Positions 7,544-14,849 of a DNA stretch of 35,825 bases are shown here, piece by piece; position 1 is the first letter of the stretch, and the number at the start of each line of letters is the position of its first letter. Source of the stretch: Streptomyces mexicanus (GTDB taxonomy: Bacteria; Actinomycetota; Actinomycetes; Streptomycetales; Streptomycetaceae); the NCBI RefSeq assembly GCF_902506575.1, contig NZ_LR732544.1:6264889-6300713 (forward strand), in the 5' to 3' direction. The position numbers and the translations under genes are program-made. Below the pieces are notes generated by a model that was given only the letters and a program-made list of their open reading frames with translations, made no database searches and was not told where the DNA came from.

Positions 7544-9043
7544 ATGGCGCAGTGGACCTCGGCGGTGGGTGCCGCGCAGCTCGCCCGGCTGCTCAACTCC
7601 CAGCAGGACCGCCCGGCGGGCCCCGGCACGCGGCGCCCGCCCGCCTACCGGGCGCTCGCCGACGGCATCCGGCTGCTCGTCCTCGAAGGACGCGTCCCGG
7701 TGGCCGCCCGACTGCCCGCCGAACGGGAACTGGCCCTCGCCCTGTCCGTCAGCCGCACCACGGTCGCCGCCGCCTACGAAGCCCTGCGCACCGAGGGCTT
7801 CCTGGAGTCCCGGCGGGGCGCGGGCAGCTGGACCGCGGTCCCGGCCGGCAACCCGCTGCCCGCGCGGGGCCTGGAACCCCTGCCGCCCGAGGCGCTGGGC
7901 TCGATGATCGACCTGGGCACCGCGGCCCTGCAGGCGCCGGAGCCATGGCTCACCCGCGCCGTGCAGGGCGCGCTGGAGGAACTGCCGCCCTACGCCCACA
8001 CGCACGGCGACTACCCGGCCGGGCTGCCCGCGCTGCGGTCGATGATCGCCGAGCGGTACACCGCGCTCGGCATCCCGACCATGCCCGAGCAGATCATGGT
8101 CACCACCGGCGCCATGGGCGCCATCGACGCCATCTGCCACCTCTTCGGCGGCCGCGGCGAGCGCATCGCCGTCGAGTCGCCGTCCTACGCCAACATCCTG
8201 CAGCTGATGCGGGAGGCGGGCGCCCGGCTGGTGCCGGTGGCCATGGCCGAGGGCCTGACCGGCTGGGACCTGGACCGCTGGCGCCAGGTGCTGCGCGAGG
8301 CCGCGCCCCGGATCGCCTACGTCGTCGCCGACTTCCACAACCCCACCGGCGCCCTCGCCGACGAGGACCAGCGCCGCCGCCTGGTGGAGGCGGCCCGCTC
8401 GGCCGGAACGGTGCTGGTCGTCGACGAGACGATGAGCGAGCTGTACCTGGAGCCGGAGGTGGAGATGCCGCGGCGCGTGTGCGGCTTCGACCCCGCGGGC
8501 TCCACGGTGATCACCGTCGGCTCCGCCAGCAAGGCGTTCTGGGCCGGCATGCGCATCGGCTGGGTGCGGGCGGCCCCGGACGTCATCCGCAGCCTGGTCG
8601 CCGCCCGCGCCTACGCCGACCTGGGCACCCCCGTCCTGGAGCAGCTGGCCGTGAACTGGCTGTTCTCCACCGGCGGCTGGGAGGAGGCGGTGCGGCTGCG
8701 CCGCGAGCAGGCCCGGGAGAACCGGGACGCCCTGGTCGCGGCGGTGCGGCGGGAGCTGCCCGACTGGGAGTTCGAGGTGCCGCGCGGCGGCCTGACGCTG
8801 TGGGTGCGCACCGGCGGCCTGTCGGGCTCGCGCCTGGCGGAGGCGGGCGAGCGCGTGGGCGTACGCGTCCCCTCCGGTCCGCGGTTCGGCGTGGACGGCG
8901 CCTTCGAGGGATACGTCCGGCTGCCCTTCACGGTCGGGGGAGCGGTGGCGGAGGAGGCCGCGACACGGCTGGCGGCAGCGGCCCGCCTGGTCCGCACGGG
9001 CGCCTCGGGCAACGGCGAGCAGCCCCGCACGTTCGTGGCGTAG
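7544..9043 (+). CDS. MocR-family regulator (GntR DNA-binding domain fused to aminotransferase fold)
   Basis: The 499-aa protein has an N-terminal winged helix (YRALADGIRLLVLEGRVP, then RTTVAAAYEALRTEGFLESR, about residues 30-100), a linker, and a fold-type I PLP-binding aminotransferase domain. Visible PLP-site motifs are TTGAMGAIDAI, DFHNPTG, VVDETMSEL and GSASKAFW with the Schiff-base lysine Lys330. Length and layout fit MocR/GabR/PdxR regulators. It sits divergent from a YczE-type membrane gene with 113 nt between starts, the arrangement described for the YczR subgroup. It probably binds that gap and controls its own and the membrane gene's transcription in response to a PLP-linked ligand (inference). 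The start is slightly uncertain: ATG 7544 overlaps a TAATAT that could be a -10 element, and a GTG lies in frame at 7565. Confidence 0.9.
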   Translation: MAQWTSAVGAAQLARLLNSQQDRPAGPGTRRPPAYRALADGIRLLVLEGRVPVAARLPAERELALALSVSRTTVAAAYEALRTEGFLESRRGAGSWTAVPAGNPLPARGLEPLPPEALGSMIDLGTAALQAPEPWLTRAVQGALEELPPYAHTHGDYPAGLPALRSMIAERYTALGIPTMPEQIMVTTGAMGAIDAICHLFGGRGERIAVESPSYANILQLMREAGARLVPVAMAEGLTGWDLDRWRQVLREAAPRIAYVVADFHNPTGALADEDQRRRLVEAARSAGTVLVVDETMSELYLEPEVEMPRRVCGFDPAGSTVITVGSASKAFWAGMRIGWVRAAPDVIRSLVAARAYADLGTPVLEQLAVNWLFSTGGWEEAVRLRREQARENRDALVAAVRRELPDWEFEVPRGGLTLWVRTGGLSGSRLAEAGERVGVRVPSGPRFGVDGAFEGYVRLPFTVGGAVAEEAATRLAAAARLVRTGASGNGEQPRTFVA

Positions 9044-9145
9044 CCCGCGGGCCTTGGGGGCGGGCGGGCCATACGGGCGGCGGGCAGCGGGCCACGGGGC
9101 TGCCGAGGTGGTCCGCGGGGCGTCGTGACACACCCCGCCGCCGTG

Positions 9146-9188
9146 GTCGGCCGCGGTCGGCAGGCCGCAGTCCGTCGGCCGCGGTCGG
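9146..9188. repeat. 15-bp direct repeat in convergent gap
   Basis: GTCGGCCGCGGTCGG occurs at 9146-9160 and again at 9174-9188, 28 bp apart, in the gap between the convergent MocR gene and sffA. A nearby small hairpin (GGCAGC 9083-9088 with GCTGCC 9099-9104) may help to end transcription. Confidence 0.5.
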
Positions 9189-9192
9189 TCGG

Positions 9193-10884
9193 TCAGGACC
9201 GTTCCGCCACGGCGGCCTCGGAGGTCACCGGGGCGTCCAAGGCCGCGTCCAGGTCCTGCGTGGCCTCTGGGGCCTCGGCCTCCGCGGCCACCGGTGCCTC
9301 GACGGCCTCCGCGGCCTCGGCGGTCTCCTTCGACACCGGAGCGTCGTCCTCCGGCACCGTCTCGCCGTCCGCGGGCGTGGTCTTGGGCGGCAGCAGGTCC
9401 CGCACCGCCTGGCGCAGCGACTCGCTCACCGAGTCGTCGTACGGATCGGGCGTCGCCGGCACCTGCAGCCGGTGCACGGGGCCCGTGCCCAGCCGCGCGT
9501 AGCCCCGCCCGGCAGGCACGACGGCGAGCGGCGTGGTGTGCGGCGGGGCGCCGAGGACGGCCTTGACCTGCTCCGCCGTCGCCGGCCCGAGCACCACGCG
9601 CGCGCGGGTGTGCTGCCGCAGCGCGTCGCTGAGCGCGTCGGCGCTGTCGAACTGCTCGGCCACCACGACCGTCACGCCGACCGCGCGGCCGTGCCGCAGC
9701 GGCACCTGCAGCAGGGCCTGCGGGTCCTTGCGCCCGTCCGCGGCGGCCAGGTGCGTGAACGCGGTCGGCCGGTCGAGCAGGAGCCACAGCGGGCGCTTGG
9801 TGTCGTCCGGCGGCGGGTGGCCCACCTGCCGGGCGCGGTTGACGGCGATCAGCCGGCGCTCGGTCTCGGTGGCGGCCCACTCCAGGCTCGCCAGCACCCC
9901 GGCCAGCCCGCACTCGACCGCGAGGACGCCGTCGCGGCCGGTCAGGCAGGCGTACTCACCGGTGCCGCCGCCGTCGACGACGAGCACGTCCCCGTGGCGC
10001 AGCGCCTGCAGCGCGATCGAGCGCAGCAAGGTGGAGGTGCCGCTGCCGGGCTGGCCCAGGGCCAGCAGGTGCGGCTCGGTGGAGCGCAGGCCCGTGCGCC
10101 AGACGACCGGCGGCACGTCGCACTGTTCCTCGCCGAAGCTCAGGGGCAGGGTGCGCTGGACCTCGCTGGGGTCGGTGAAGCCGAGCACGGTCTCGCCCGG
10201 TGCGGTGACGAAACGCTGGGCGGGGATGCCGGTGGGCAGCGGGGCGAGCGCGGTCACCGCCAGCTCGTTGTCCTCCTCGTTCCAGGCGAAGAGGTACTCC
10301 CGGCCGCGGCCGGCCTTGGCGGCCAGCAGGTGCTCGATCCGGGCGCGGGCCTCCGGCTCGCCGTCGGTGAAGTAGGCGGGGTAGCGGATCAGCAGGTGGC
10401 AGACGCGGCCGGAGTCGTCGAACCGGTGCGCGGGGAACGCCTTCTCCCACGCGCCACCGTGCGCGTACAGCGGGTCGGGGTCGTCGGCGGCCGAGAAGTA
10501 GGGCACGAGCGCCTCGTACAGCGCGGCCAGCCGCTGGGTGCGCGGCTCGGTGGCGTCCTCGGGCGGAGGCGGGGTGCGGTCGCGGCCCTGCCAGGCCGCC
10601 GCGGCCGTCACCACGACGGCCGCCAGCAGCGGTCCGTACGGGATCATCGCCACGACCAGGATCACCGACCCCACCAGGAACAGCAGGGGACCGCGCCGGT
10701 CCTTGGGAGTCTCGGCCCATCTGCGCCGGCCGGCCGCGGCGAGCCGGCGCAGACCCCGGGCGATGGTGATCAGCGGGTGGAGGACGTCCGTGGCGTTGTC
10801 GGCGGCCGTCCGGGCCAGCTCCCGGCTCCGCGCGAGCTGTGCGCCGCCGGTGCTGAGGATGCGGGGGAGGGGGCGCCGGGCCAC
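9193..10884 (-). CDS. sffA: SffA, FtsK/SpoIIIE-like septal protein
   Basis: The 563-aa protein matches SffA, a SpoIIIE/FtsK-like protein brought to sporulation septa by SmeA (established in S. coelicolor). One hydrophobic block at about residues 65-98 can form a hairpin in the membrane. An ATPase-like domain covers about residues 270-500. A long Ala/Glu/Pro-rich acidic tail follows. The P-loop reads GQPGSGTST, with Thr283 in place of the usual Lys, and the Walker B region reads LWLLLDRP, with Arg372 in place of Glu, so ATP hydrolysis is doubtful. No FtsK gamma (DNA-reading) domain is seen. The GTG at 10884 has AAGGAGG 6 nt upstream; an in-frame ATG at 10956 would overlap smeA and lacks such a site. 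It forms an operon with smeA, 58 nt upstream. Confidence 0.88.
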   Translation of the reverse strand: MARRPLPRILSTGGAQLARSRELARTAADNATDVLHPLITIARGLRRLAAAGRRRWAETPKDRRGPLLFLVGSVILVVAMIPYGPLLAAVVVTAAAAWQGRDRTPPPPEDATEPRTQRLAALYEALVPYFSAADDPDPLYAHGGAWEKAFPAHRFDDSGRVCHLLIRYPAYFTDGEPEARARIEHLLAAKAGRGREYLFAWNEEDNELAVTALAPLPTGIPAQRFVTAPGETVLGFTDPSEVQRTLPLSFGEEQCDVPPVVWRTGLRSTEPHLLALGQPGSGTSTLLRSIALQALRHGDVLVVDGGGTGEYACLTGRDGVLAVECGLAGVLASLEWAATETERRLIAVNRARQVGHPPPDDTKRPLWLLLDRPTAFTHLAAADGRKDPQALLQVPLRHGRAVGVTVVVAEQFDSADALSDALRQHTRARVVLGPATAEQVKAVLGAPPHTTPLAVVPAGRGYARLGTGPVHRLQVPATPDPYDDSVSESLRQAVRDLLPPKTTPADGETVPEDDAPVSKETAEAAEAVEAPVAAEAEAPEATQDLDAALDAPVTSEAAVAERS

Positions 10885-10942
10885 TGCTGCCTCCTTGGGG
10901 ATGCGTACGGCGAGGGGTGTCCCGCTCGGGTGGTCCGGCGGG

Positions 10943-11137
10943 TCAGAACCTGACACCGCCGAGCAGGCTCGCCAGACTCTCGCCGCCGGCTTTGATGCTC
11001 GGCGCGATGGCCGTGCTCGCCAGGTAGAAACCGAACAGGGTCGACACGCACATGTGCGAGGGCTTCAGTCCGTCCTTGCGGAAGAAAATGAAGACGATCG
11101 TGCCGAGCAGGATCACGCCTGAGACGGAGAGGATCAT
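10943..11137 (-). CDS. smeA: SmeA, small sporulation membrane protein
   Basis: The 64-aa protein starts MILSVSGVILLGTIVFIFF, a membrane helix, followed by the basic FRKDGLKPSH and a second hydrophobic stretch, LFGFYLASTAIA. It is SmeA, which localises to sporulation septa and recruits SffA; loss affects spore segregation and wall maturation (established for S. coelicolor). The ATG at 11137 has AGGAGA a few nt upstream; an earlier in-frame ATG at 11245 gives unrelated sequence. The gene is first in the smeA-sffA operon. A GACAC motif, the known WhiA recognition core, lies on the minus strand at 11154-11150 in the leader, fitting developmental control by whi genes, though one pentamer is weak evidence. 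Confidence 0.9.
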   Translation of the reverse strand: MILSVSGVILLGTIVFIFFRKDGLKPSHMCVSTLFGFYLASTAIAPSIKAGGESLASLLGGVRF

Positions 11138-11474
11138 GGGAATCTCCTGGTGTCGAGGGGGACAATCACCCTGAGTCCTTCCAGCATCACAGCATGTATC
11201 CATATGACAAAAGGTGCAACCGGGTGAGATTCGTTCGATTTCCACCGCTTGGTGGAGTCGACCAGGGGGACGGACGCCCGGCCCTGTTGCGCCCGGCCCG
11301 ATCTGCCGTGATCTTTACCCCCGGCACCCCGGGTGACCCGGCCGCTGGAGCCAGTACCCTGGCGGTTCACCCGTACGGCCGCGCCCGCTCACGGTCGTAC
11401 GCTTGGCCCCCCGCGGGCCTCCGCACAGTTCCCCGCAGTCCCCGACGTACGCAGTGAGAGGCGGTCCCCACGCC
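11138..11474. other. Divergent promoter region smeA / ankyrin gene
   Basis: This 337-nt gap separates the divergent smeA and ankyrin genes. About 11190-11250 is distinctly AT-richer than the surroundings. On the minus strand it contains TTGCAC followed about 15 bp later by TACATG, a possible smeA promoter with a short spacer. No open frame with Streptomyces codon bias is visible. Confidence 0.4.
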
Positions 11475-11867
11475 ATGAGTGAAGCCCCTGACCCCGAGGT
11501 CGTGGAGCTGGCGACCAAGATCTTCGATCTGGCCCGGCAGGGGCGGACCGAGGCACTCGTCGCCTACGTCGAGGCCGGCGTCCCGGCCGACCTGACCAAC
11601 GACCGCGGCGACTCCCTGGTGATGCTCGCCGCCTACCACGGCCACGCCGACACCGTCCGTGCCCTGCTGGCCCGCGGCGCCGAGGCCGACCGCGTCAACG
11701 ACCGCGGTCAGACACCCCTCGCCGGAGCGGTCTTCAAGGGCGAGCAGGAGGTCATCGAGGCGCTGCTGGAGGGCGGCGCCGACCCCACCGCGGGCACGCC
11801 CTCGGCCCTGGACACGGCCAGGATGTTCGGCCGCAGCGAGCTGCTGAAGCTGTTCGGCCAAGAATGA
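11475..11867 (+). CDS. Ankyrin-repeat protein
   Basis: The 130-aa protein is built of about three ankyrin repeats. They are recognisable as LTNDRGDSLVMLAAYHGHAD, then VNDRGQTPLAGAVFKGEQE, then a last partial unit ending in ALDTARMFGRSELLKLF, each pairing a beta-turn with two short helices. An N-terminal helix (EVVELATKIFDLARQGRTEAL) caps the array. It is cytosolic and most likely mediates a protein-protein contact; the partner cannot be inferred. ATG 11475 has GAGAGG about 13 nt upstream. It is divergent from smeA and appears monocistronic. Confidence 0.87.
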   Translation: MSEAPDPEVVELATKIFDLARQGRTEALVAYVEAGVPADLTNDRGDSLVMLAAYHGHADTVRALLARGAEADRVNDRGQTPLAGAVFKGEQEVIEALLEGGADPTAGTPSALDTARMFGRSELLKLFGQE

Positions 11868-11981
11868 CGCCACGGGCCGTGAGCAGCTGAAACGGCCCCT
11901 TGACCAGCCACGACGACGACAACGGGGGAGGCGGTGCGAGGCCGCCGGAAATTTCGGTCGCGGCGGCGCGGACGCCGGGTC

Positions 11982-11997
11982 ATCATGACGTCGTGAT
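11982..11997. promoter_or_regulatory. Palindromic site, possible operator
   Basis: ATCATGACGTCGTGAT is symmetric except for one base pair (ATCA-T-GACGTC-G-TGAT), and lies about 100 nt upstream of the short ORF and 195 nt upstream of the HEAT-like gene. The symmetry suggests binding of a dimeric regulator; which one is unknown. Confidence 0.35.
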
Positions 11998-12084
11998 TCA
12001 CGGACGCGATGGCTGGGCAGGTGTTGCCGCACCGCGCGGGCCGTGATGCGGTCCGCCTGGGCCACCGACGAGAGGCAGAGGAAC

Positions 12085-12144
12085 ATGGTCTACAGCAAGC
12101 AAGAGACGGCGGGCGCCCCGACGTGTTGTCACGCGGCCAGGTAG
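12085..12144 (+). CDS. Short ORF, 19 aa, possible Cys-Cys leader peptide
   Basis: ATG 12085 to TAG 12144 encodes MVYSKQETAGAPTCCHAAR. An AGAGG ribosome site lies 9 nt upstream, and most codons end in G or C, as in real genes here. The exceptions are the two adjacent cysteine codons, both TGT, which is rare in this genome (TGC is normal). Placement 48 nt before the HEAT-like gene suggests an upstream ORF that could sense Cys-tRNA supply, by analogy with Cys-rich leader peptides in mycobacteria. This is inference; it may equally be a small protein or non-coding. Confidence 0.4.
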   Translation: MVYSKQETAGAPTCCHAAR

Positions 12145-12192
12145 TGCGTGGTTCCCGGTTGCGTCGACGCTTGATGTGAGGCTGTGTTTCCC

Positions 12193-13614
12193 ATGTTCGA
12201 TCCGGTCATAGCGCCCAGCGGCACGCTGCTCGGCCTCCTCCAGCGGGGCCGCGGCGACGGCACACTGCACGCGCTCACCGCCCCCCGCGCCGAGGCGCTG
12301 GCGGCGCTGAACCACTGCGTGCTGCACGACCCCCGCCACGACTGGCAGGTGGAGAACCGCTCCCTGTACTACGCCCGGCTCTTCCTGGACCTCGGCGGCG
12401 GACTGGACGCGATCGAGGCCCACCTGTTCGATCCCGAGGACGCCTTCGACACCGACGAGTCGCGTACGGGGCTCTCGCTCGCCGTCCTCGGCCACCTCGC
12501 CTCCTACGGCAGGCGCGACGCCCTCGCGCTGCTGCGCAGATACGCCGCCACCGGCTCCAACTGGGCCTGGGCCCTGGACGAGCTGGCACTCCGCGACGAC
12601 GACGCCGGGCTGCGCGCCCTGGCCGAACCCGTCCTGGCGCGCTTCGCCGCCGACGCCCAGGGCGAGGCCGAGCTGGCCGCCGCCGTCCGCGACGCCTTCG
12701 AACCGCGCCCGTGGCGGCTGTGGGCCGAGGACGCGCGCCCGTCGATCGCCACGCGCGTGCGTGCCGCCCAGGAGGCCGGTTGCTTCGACCGCTGGCGGCG
12801 GCAGCTGCGCCCCACCGGGCCCCGCCCGGGCTGGAGCGTGCAGGCCGTGTTCGACTGGGCCCAGCAGGGCCTGGAACGCGGCGCCGCGCTCCACGTGCCC
12901 GCGGCGCGCTGCCTGGCCGCCGTGGCCGGCCCCGAGGACCGCGGCGCCATCGTGCGCGCCGCCCGCGAGGGCACCGAGGCCGCCCGCTGCACCGCCCTGC
13001 GCTACCTCGCCGACGGCAACGACCCGGTCGCCCTGGAGCTGATCGAGGCGGCCGTGTCCGACGGCCCCGCCCCCGTCGTGGAGGCCGCCGTGGCGGCGTT
13101 CGAACGCATGCGCAGCGTCGCGGCCGTGGACCGGGCCCGCGGCTGGGCTCGCCGCCCCGACCCGCTGGGGGCCGCCGCCGGGCGGATGCTCGCCTGCCGC
13201 GGTGGTGTCCAGGACCGCGACCTCGTCCGCGCCGCGCTGCGCGAGGCCGTCCGCGGCGAAGGCCCCGACGCCCCCACCCTGTGGACCCTCGTGGACGGCA
13301 CCGGGCGGCGCGGCATCGCCTGCGCCGCACCCGTGCTGCGCCACATCTACCGGGAGACCGCCTCCTCCCATCTGCGCGGCCGCGCCGCCCGCGCGCTCGC
13401 CGCCACCGACCCCTCCTTCGCGGCCGGCTTCGCCGTCGAATGCCTCTGGGACTGCGAGGAGAGCACCCGCGAACTCGCCGCCCGGTACGCCGAGACCGGT
13501 GACAACCGCGTCGTCGAACGCCTGCGCCGGCTGGCCGCCGACCCCGCCGAGGAGGCGGAGGTCCAGACGGCCGTCCGCAGCCGGATCGGCCCGGACAACC
13601 TGCCGATCGCCTGA
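12193..13614 (+). CDS. HEAT-repeat-like protein of unknown function
   Basis: The 473-aa protein is all-helical in appearance, with repeated Ala/Leu-rich helical pairs of the HEAT/Armadillo type. Examples are LSLAVLGHLASYGRRDALALLRRYAATG, the unit around AALHVPAARCLAAVAGPEDR, and LRGRAARALAATDPSFAAGF. There is no signal peptide or membrane segment. Such proteins act as scaffolds; no catalytic motif is seen. ATG 12193 was preferred to GTG 12184 because GTGAGG (12176-12181) lies 11 nt from the ATG but only 2 nt from the GTG. A small Cys-Cys ORF precedes it and may control it. The downstream GntR gene is in the same direction but 243 nt away. Confidence 0.78.
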   Translation: MFDPVIAPSGTLLGLLQRGRGDGTLHALTAPRAEALAALNHCVLHDPRHDWQVENRSLYYARLFLDLGGGLDAIEAHLFDPEDAFDTDESRTGLSLAVLGHLASYGRRDALALLRRYAATGSNWAWALDELALRDDDAGLRALAEPVLARFAADAQGEAELAAAVRDAFEPRPWRLWAEDARPSIATRVRAAQEAGCFDRWRRQLRPTGPRPGWSVQAVFDWAQQGLERGAALHVPAARCLAAVAGPEDRGAIVRAAREGTEAARCTALRYLADGNDPVALELIEAAVSDGPAPVVEAAVAAFERMRSVAAVDRARGWARRPDPLGAAAGRMLACRGGVQDRDLVRAALREAVRGEGPDAPTLWTLVDGTGRRGIACAAPVLRHIYRETASSHLRGRAARALAATDPSFAAGFAVECLWDCEESTRELAARYAETGDNRVVERLRRLAADPAEEAEVQTAVRSRIGPDNLPIA

Positions 13615-13778
13615 CGGCTCTGCGCTCGCACGCGCCGTGCGCCGGCCGCGTCGCCGGGGGTGACGCGGCCGGCGCCTGCCCTGAGCCCGGACCCGCCGGC
13701 GCCGGGTGGCGCGGCCGACGCGCGCGGCTGGGCGCGGTGCCGCGGCGGGCCCCGGGGCCAGTCAAAGGCGTGTTCGCC

Positions 13779-13809
13779 GAACGATTCCAGCCGCTCGTTG
13801 AACGATCCC
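13779..13809 (+). promoter_or_regulatory. Candidate autoregulatory repeat upstream of GntR gene
   Basis: GAACGATTCC (13779-13788) and GAACGATCCC (13800-13809) are direct repeats with starts 21 bp apart, two helical turns, and lie 49-79 nt upstream of the GntR start. TTGAAC at 13798-13803 could be a -35 element overlapping the second copy, so binding there would block transcription. Confidence 0.4.
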
Positions 13810-13857
13810 GCGATACCCCTGTTGTTTCGTTCTCACGCGATGCGGTTGAATTCCGGC

Positions 13858-14553
13858 ATGGCTGAGCACCTGAGAGAACTGGCCGACGACCGCGCCCTCC
13901 TGGGCCGTACCAGCACCGCCGAGCGGGTCTCGGACATCCTCAGGAGCCGTATCTCCGAAGGCTACTTCCCGCCCGGCACCCGCCTGTCCGAGGACAGCAT
14001 CGGCGGGGCGCTCGGGGGCTCCCGCAACACCCCGCGCGAGGCGTTCCGGCTGCTCACCCACGAGCGGGTGCTCGTCCACGAGTTGAACCGCGGCGTGTTC
14101 GTGCGGGGGCTCACCGTCGAGGACGTCGAGGACATCTACCGCACCCGCCGCCTCGTCGAGTGCGCCGTCGTGCGCGGCCTCGGCGAGCCGCCCTACGCCC
14201 TGGAGGAGGTCGCCGGGGCCGTCGCCGAGGGGCGGCGGGCCGCCCGCAAGAGCGACTGGAAGGCGCTGGGCACGTCCAACATCCACTTCCACCGCGCGCT
14301 GGTGGCGCTCGCCGGCAGTGAGCGCACCGACGAGCTGATGCGCAGCGTCTTCGCCGAACTGCGCCTGGCCTTCCACGTCGTGGACGACCCGCGCGGGCTG
14401 CACGAGCCCTACCTCGCCCGCAACCAGCAGCTCCTGCAGACCCTCCAGGAGGGGCGCCGGGACGAGGCGGAGCAACAGCTCGCGGTCTACCTCGACGAGT
14501 CACTGGAACGGGTCGTGGAGGTCTACCGGCGACGCGTCGGCCAGGGCGCGTGA
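13858..14553 (+). CDS. GntR-family regulator, FadR/FCD-like
   Basis: The 231-aa protein has an N-terminal winged helix-turn-helix (AERVSDILRSRISEGYFPPG, LSEDSIGGALGGSRNTPREA, LVHELNRGVFVRGLT, about residues 18-90) and an all-helical C-terminal ligand domain of FCD type. Most FCD domains carry D-X3-H plus two more histidines that bind metal. Here the equivalents read NIHFH, then ARNQQLL and AVYLDES, so Asn and Tyr replace two of the histidines and the metal site looks degenerate. The ligand is unknown. No strong ribosome site precedes ATG 13858; an in-frame ATG at 13840 is an alternative. No metabolic gene is adjacent, so the target is not obvious beyond likely autoregulation through the direct repeats upstream. 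Confidence 0.85.
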   Translation: MAEHLRELADDRALLGRTSTAERVSDILRSRISEGYFPPGTRLSEDSIGGALGGSRNTPREAFRLLTHERVLVHELNRGVFVRGLTVEDVEDIYRTRRLVECAVVRGLGEPPYALEEVAGAVAEGRRAARKSDWKALGTSNIHFHRALVALAGSERTDELMRSVFAELRLAFHVVDDPRGLHEPYLARNQQLLQTLQEGRRDEAEQQLAVYLDESLERVVEVYRRRVGQGA

Positions 14554-14655
14554 GGCTCCGCCGCGGTCGGGACGCGCGCCGGCGCGCCTGAGGAACCCGC
14601 CGGGGCCGGCCCGGCAGCGCGCCGGTCGGGGTGTGTGACGTACCTGCCGCGGTCG

Positions 14656-14760
14656 GCGCGGCGGCGCGTCGTCCAAGACGCCCGGCACACCCGCCGCGCA
14701 GGGCGCGGCGGCGCGTCGGCCAAGGCGCTTGACACACCCGCCGTGGAGGGCGCGGCGGCG
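14656..14760 (+). repeat. 47-bp tandem repeat, about 2.2 copies
   Basis: Copies begin at 14656, 14703 and (partial) 14750, each opening with GCGCGGCGGCGCG and carrying CCAAG and ACACCCGCCG cores. Copies 1 and 2 differ at about ten positions. A weaker relic precedes them at about 14609-14655. They fill the gap between the GntR gene and the condensin-like operon; similar ACACC(C)CGCCG text recurs at 9128-9142. Confidence 0.65.
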
Positions 14761-14811
14761 CGGTGCGCCGGGCCGGTGCGCGCCCTCGTGGCCGGGGTCC
14801 CTCTGTGCCGT

Positions 14812-14842
14812 TTGGGTGGTTGTCAGACCGAGGACCTAGTCT
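14812..14842 (+). promoter_or_regulatory. Candidate promoter of the condensin-like operon
   Basis: TTGGGT (14812-14817) and TAGTCT (14837-14842) are 19 bp apart. The -10 ends 7 nt before the GTG at 14850, and no Shine-Dalgarno sequence lies at useful distance, so the first gene would be read from a leaderless mRNA, common in Streptomyces. Confidence 0.4.
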
Positions 14843-14849
14843 GTGCACC

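Larger units (their letters stand above)
11868..12192. other. Intergenic region with palindrome and short ORF
   Basis: This 325-nt gap contains a 16-bp imperfect palindrome (11982-11997, centred on GACGTC) and a 19-codon ORF at 12085-12144 (both listed separately). I see no clear terminator for the ankyrin gene. Confidence 0.4.

Noticed and set aside
6769..7629. N-terminal extension of the glycerophosphodiesterase
   Set aside because: The extension is Arg/Ala-rich shadow over the YczE-type gene; the HRGG motif sits at the normal distance from GTG 6768.
10885..10956. Longer sffA starting at ATG 10956
   Set aside because: It would overlap smeA and lacks a ribosome site; GTG 10884 has AAGGAGG at ideal spacing.
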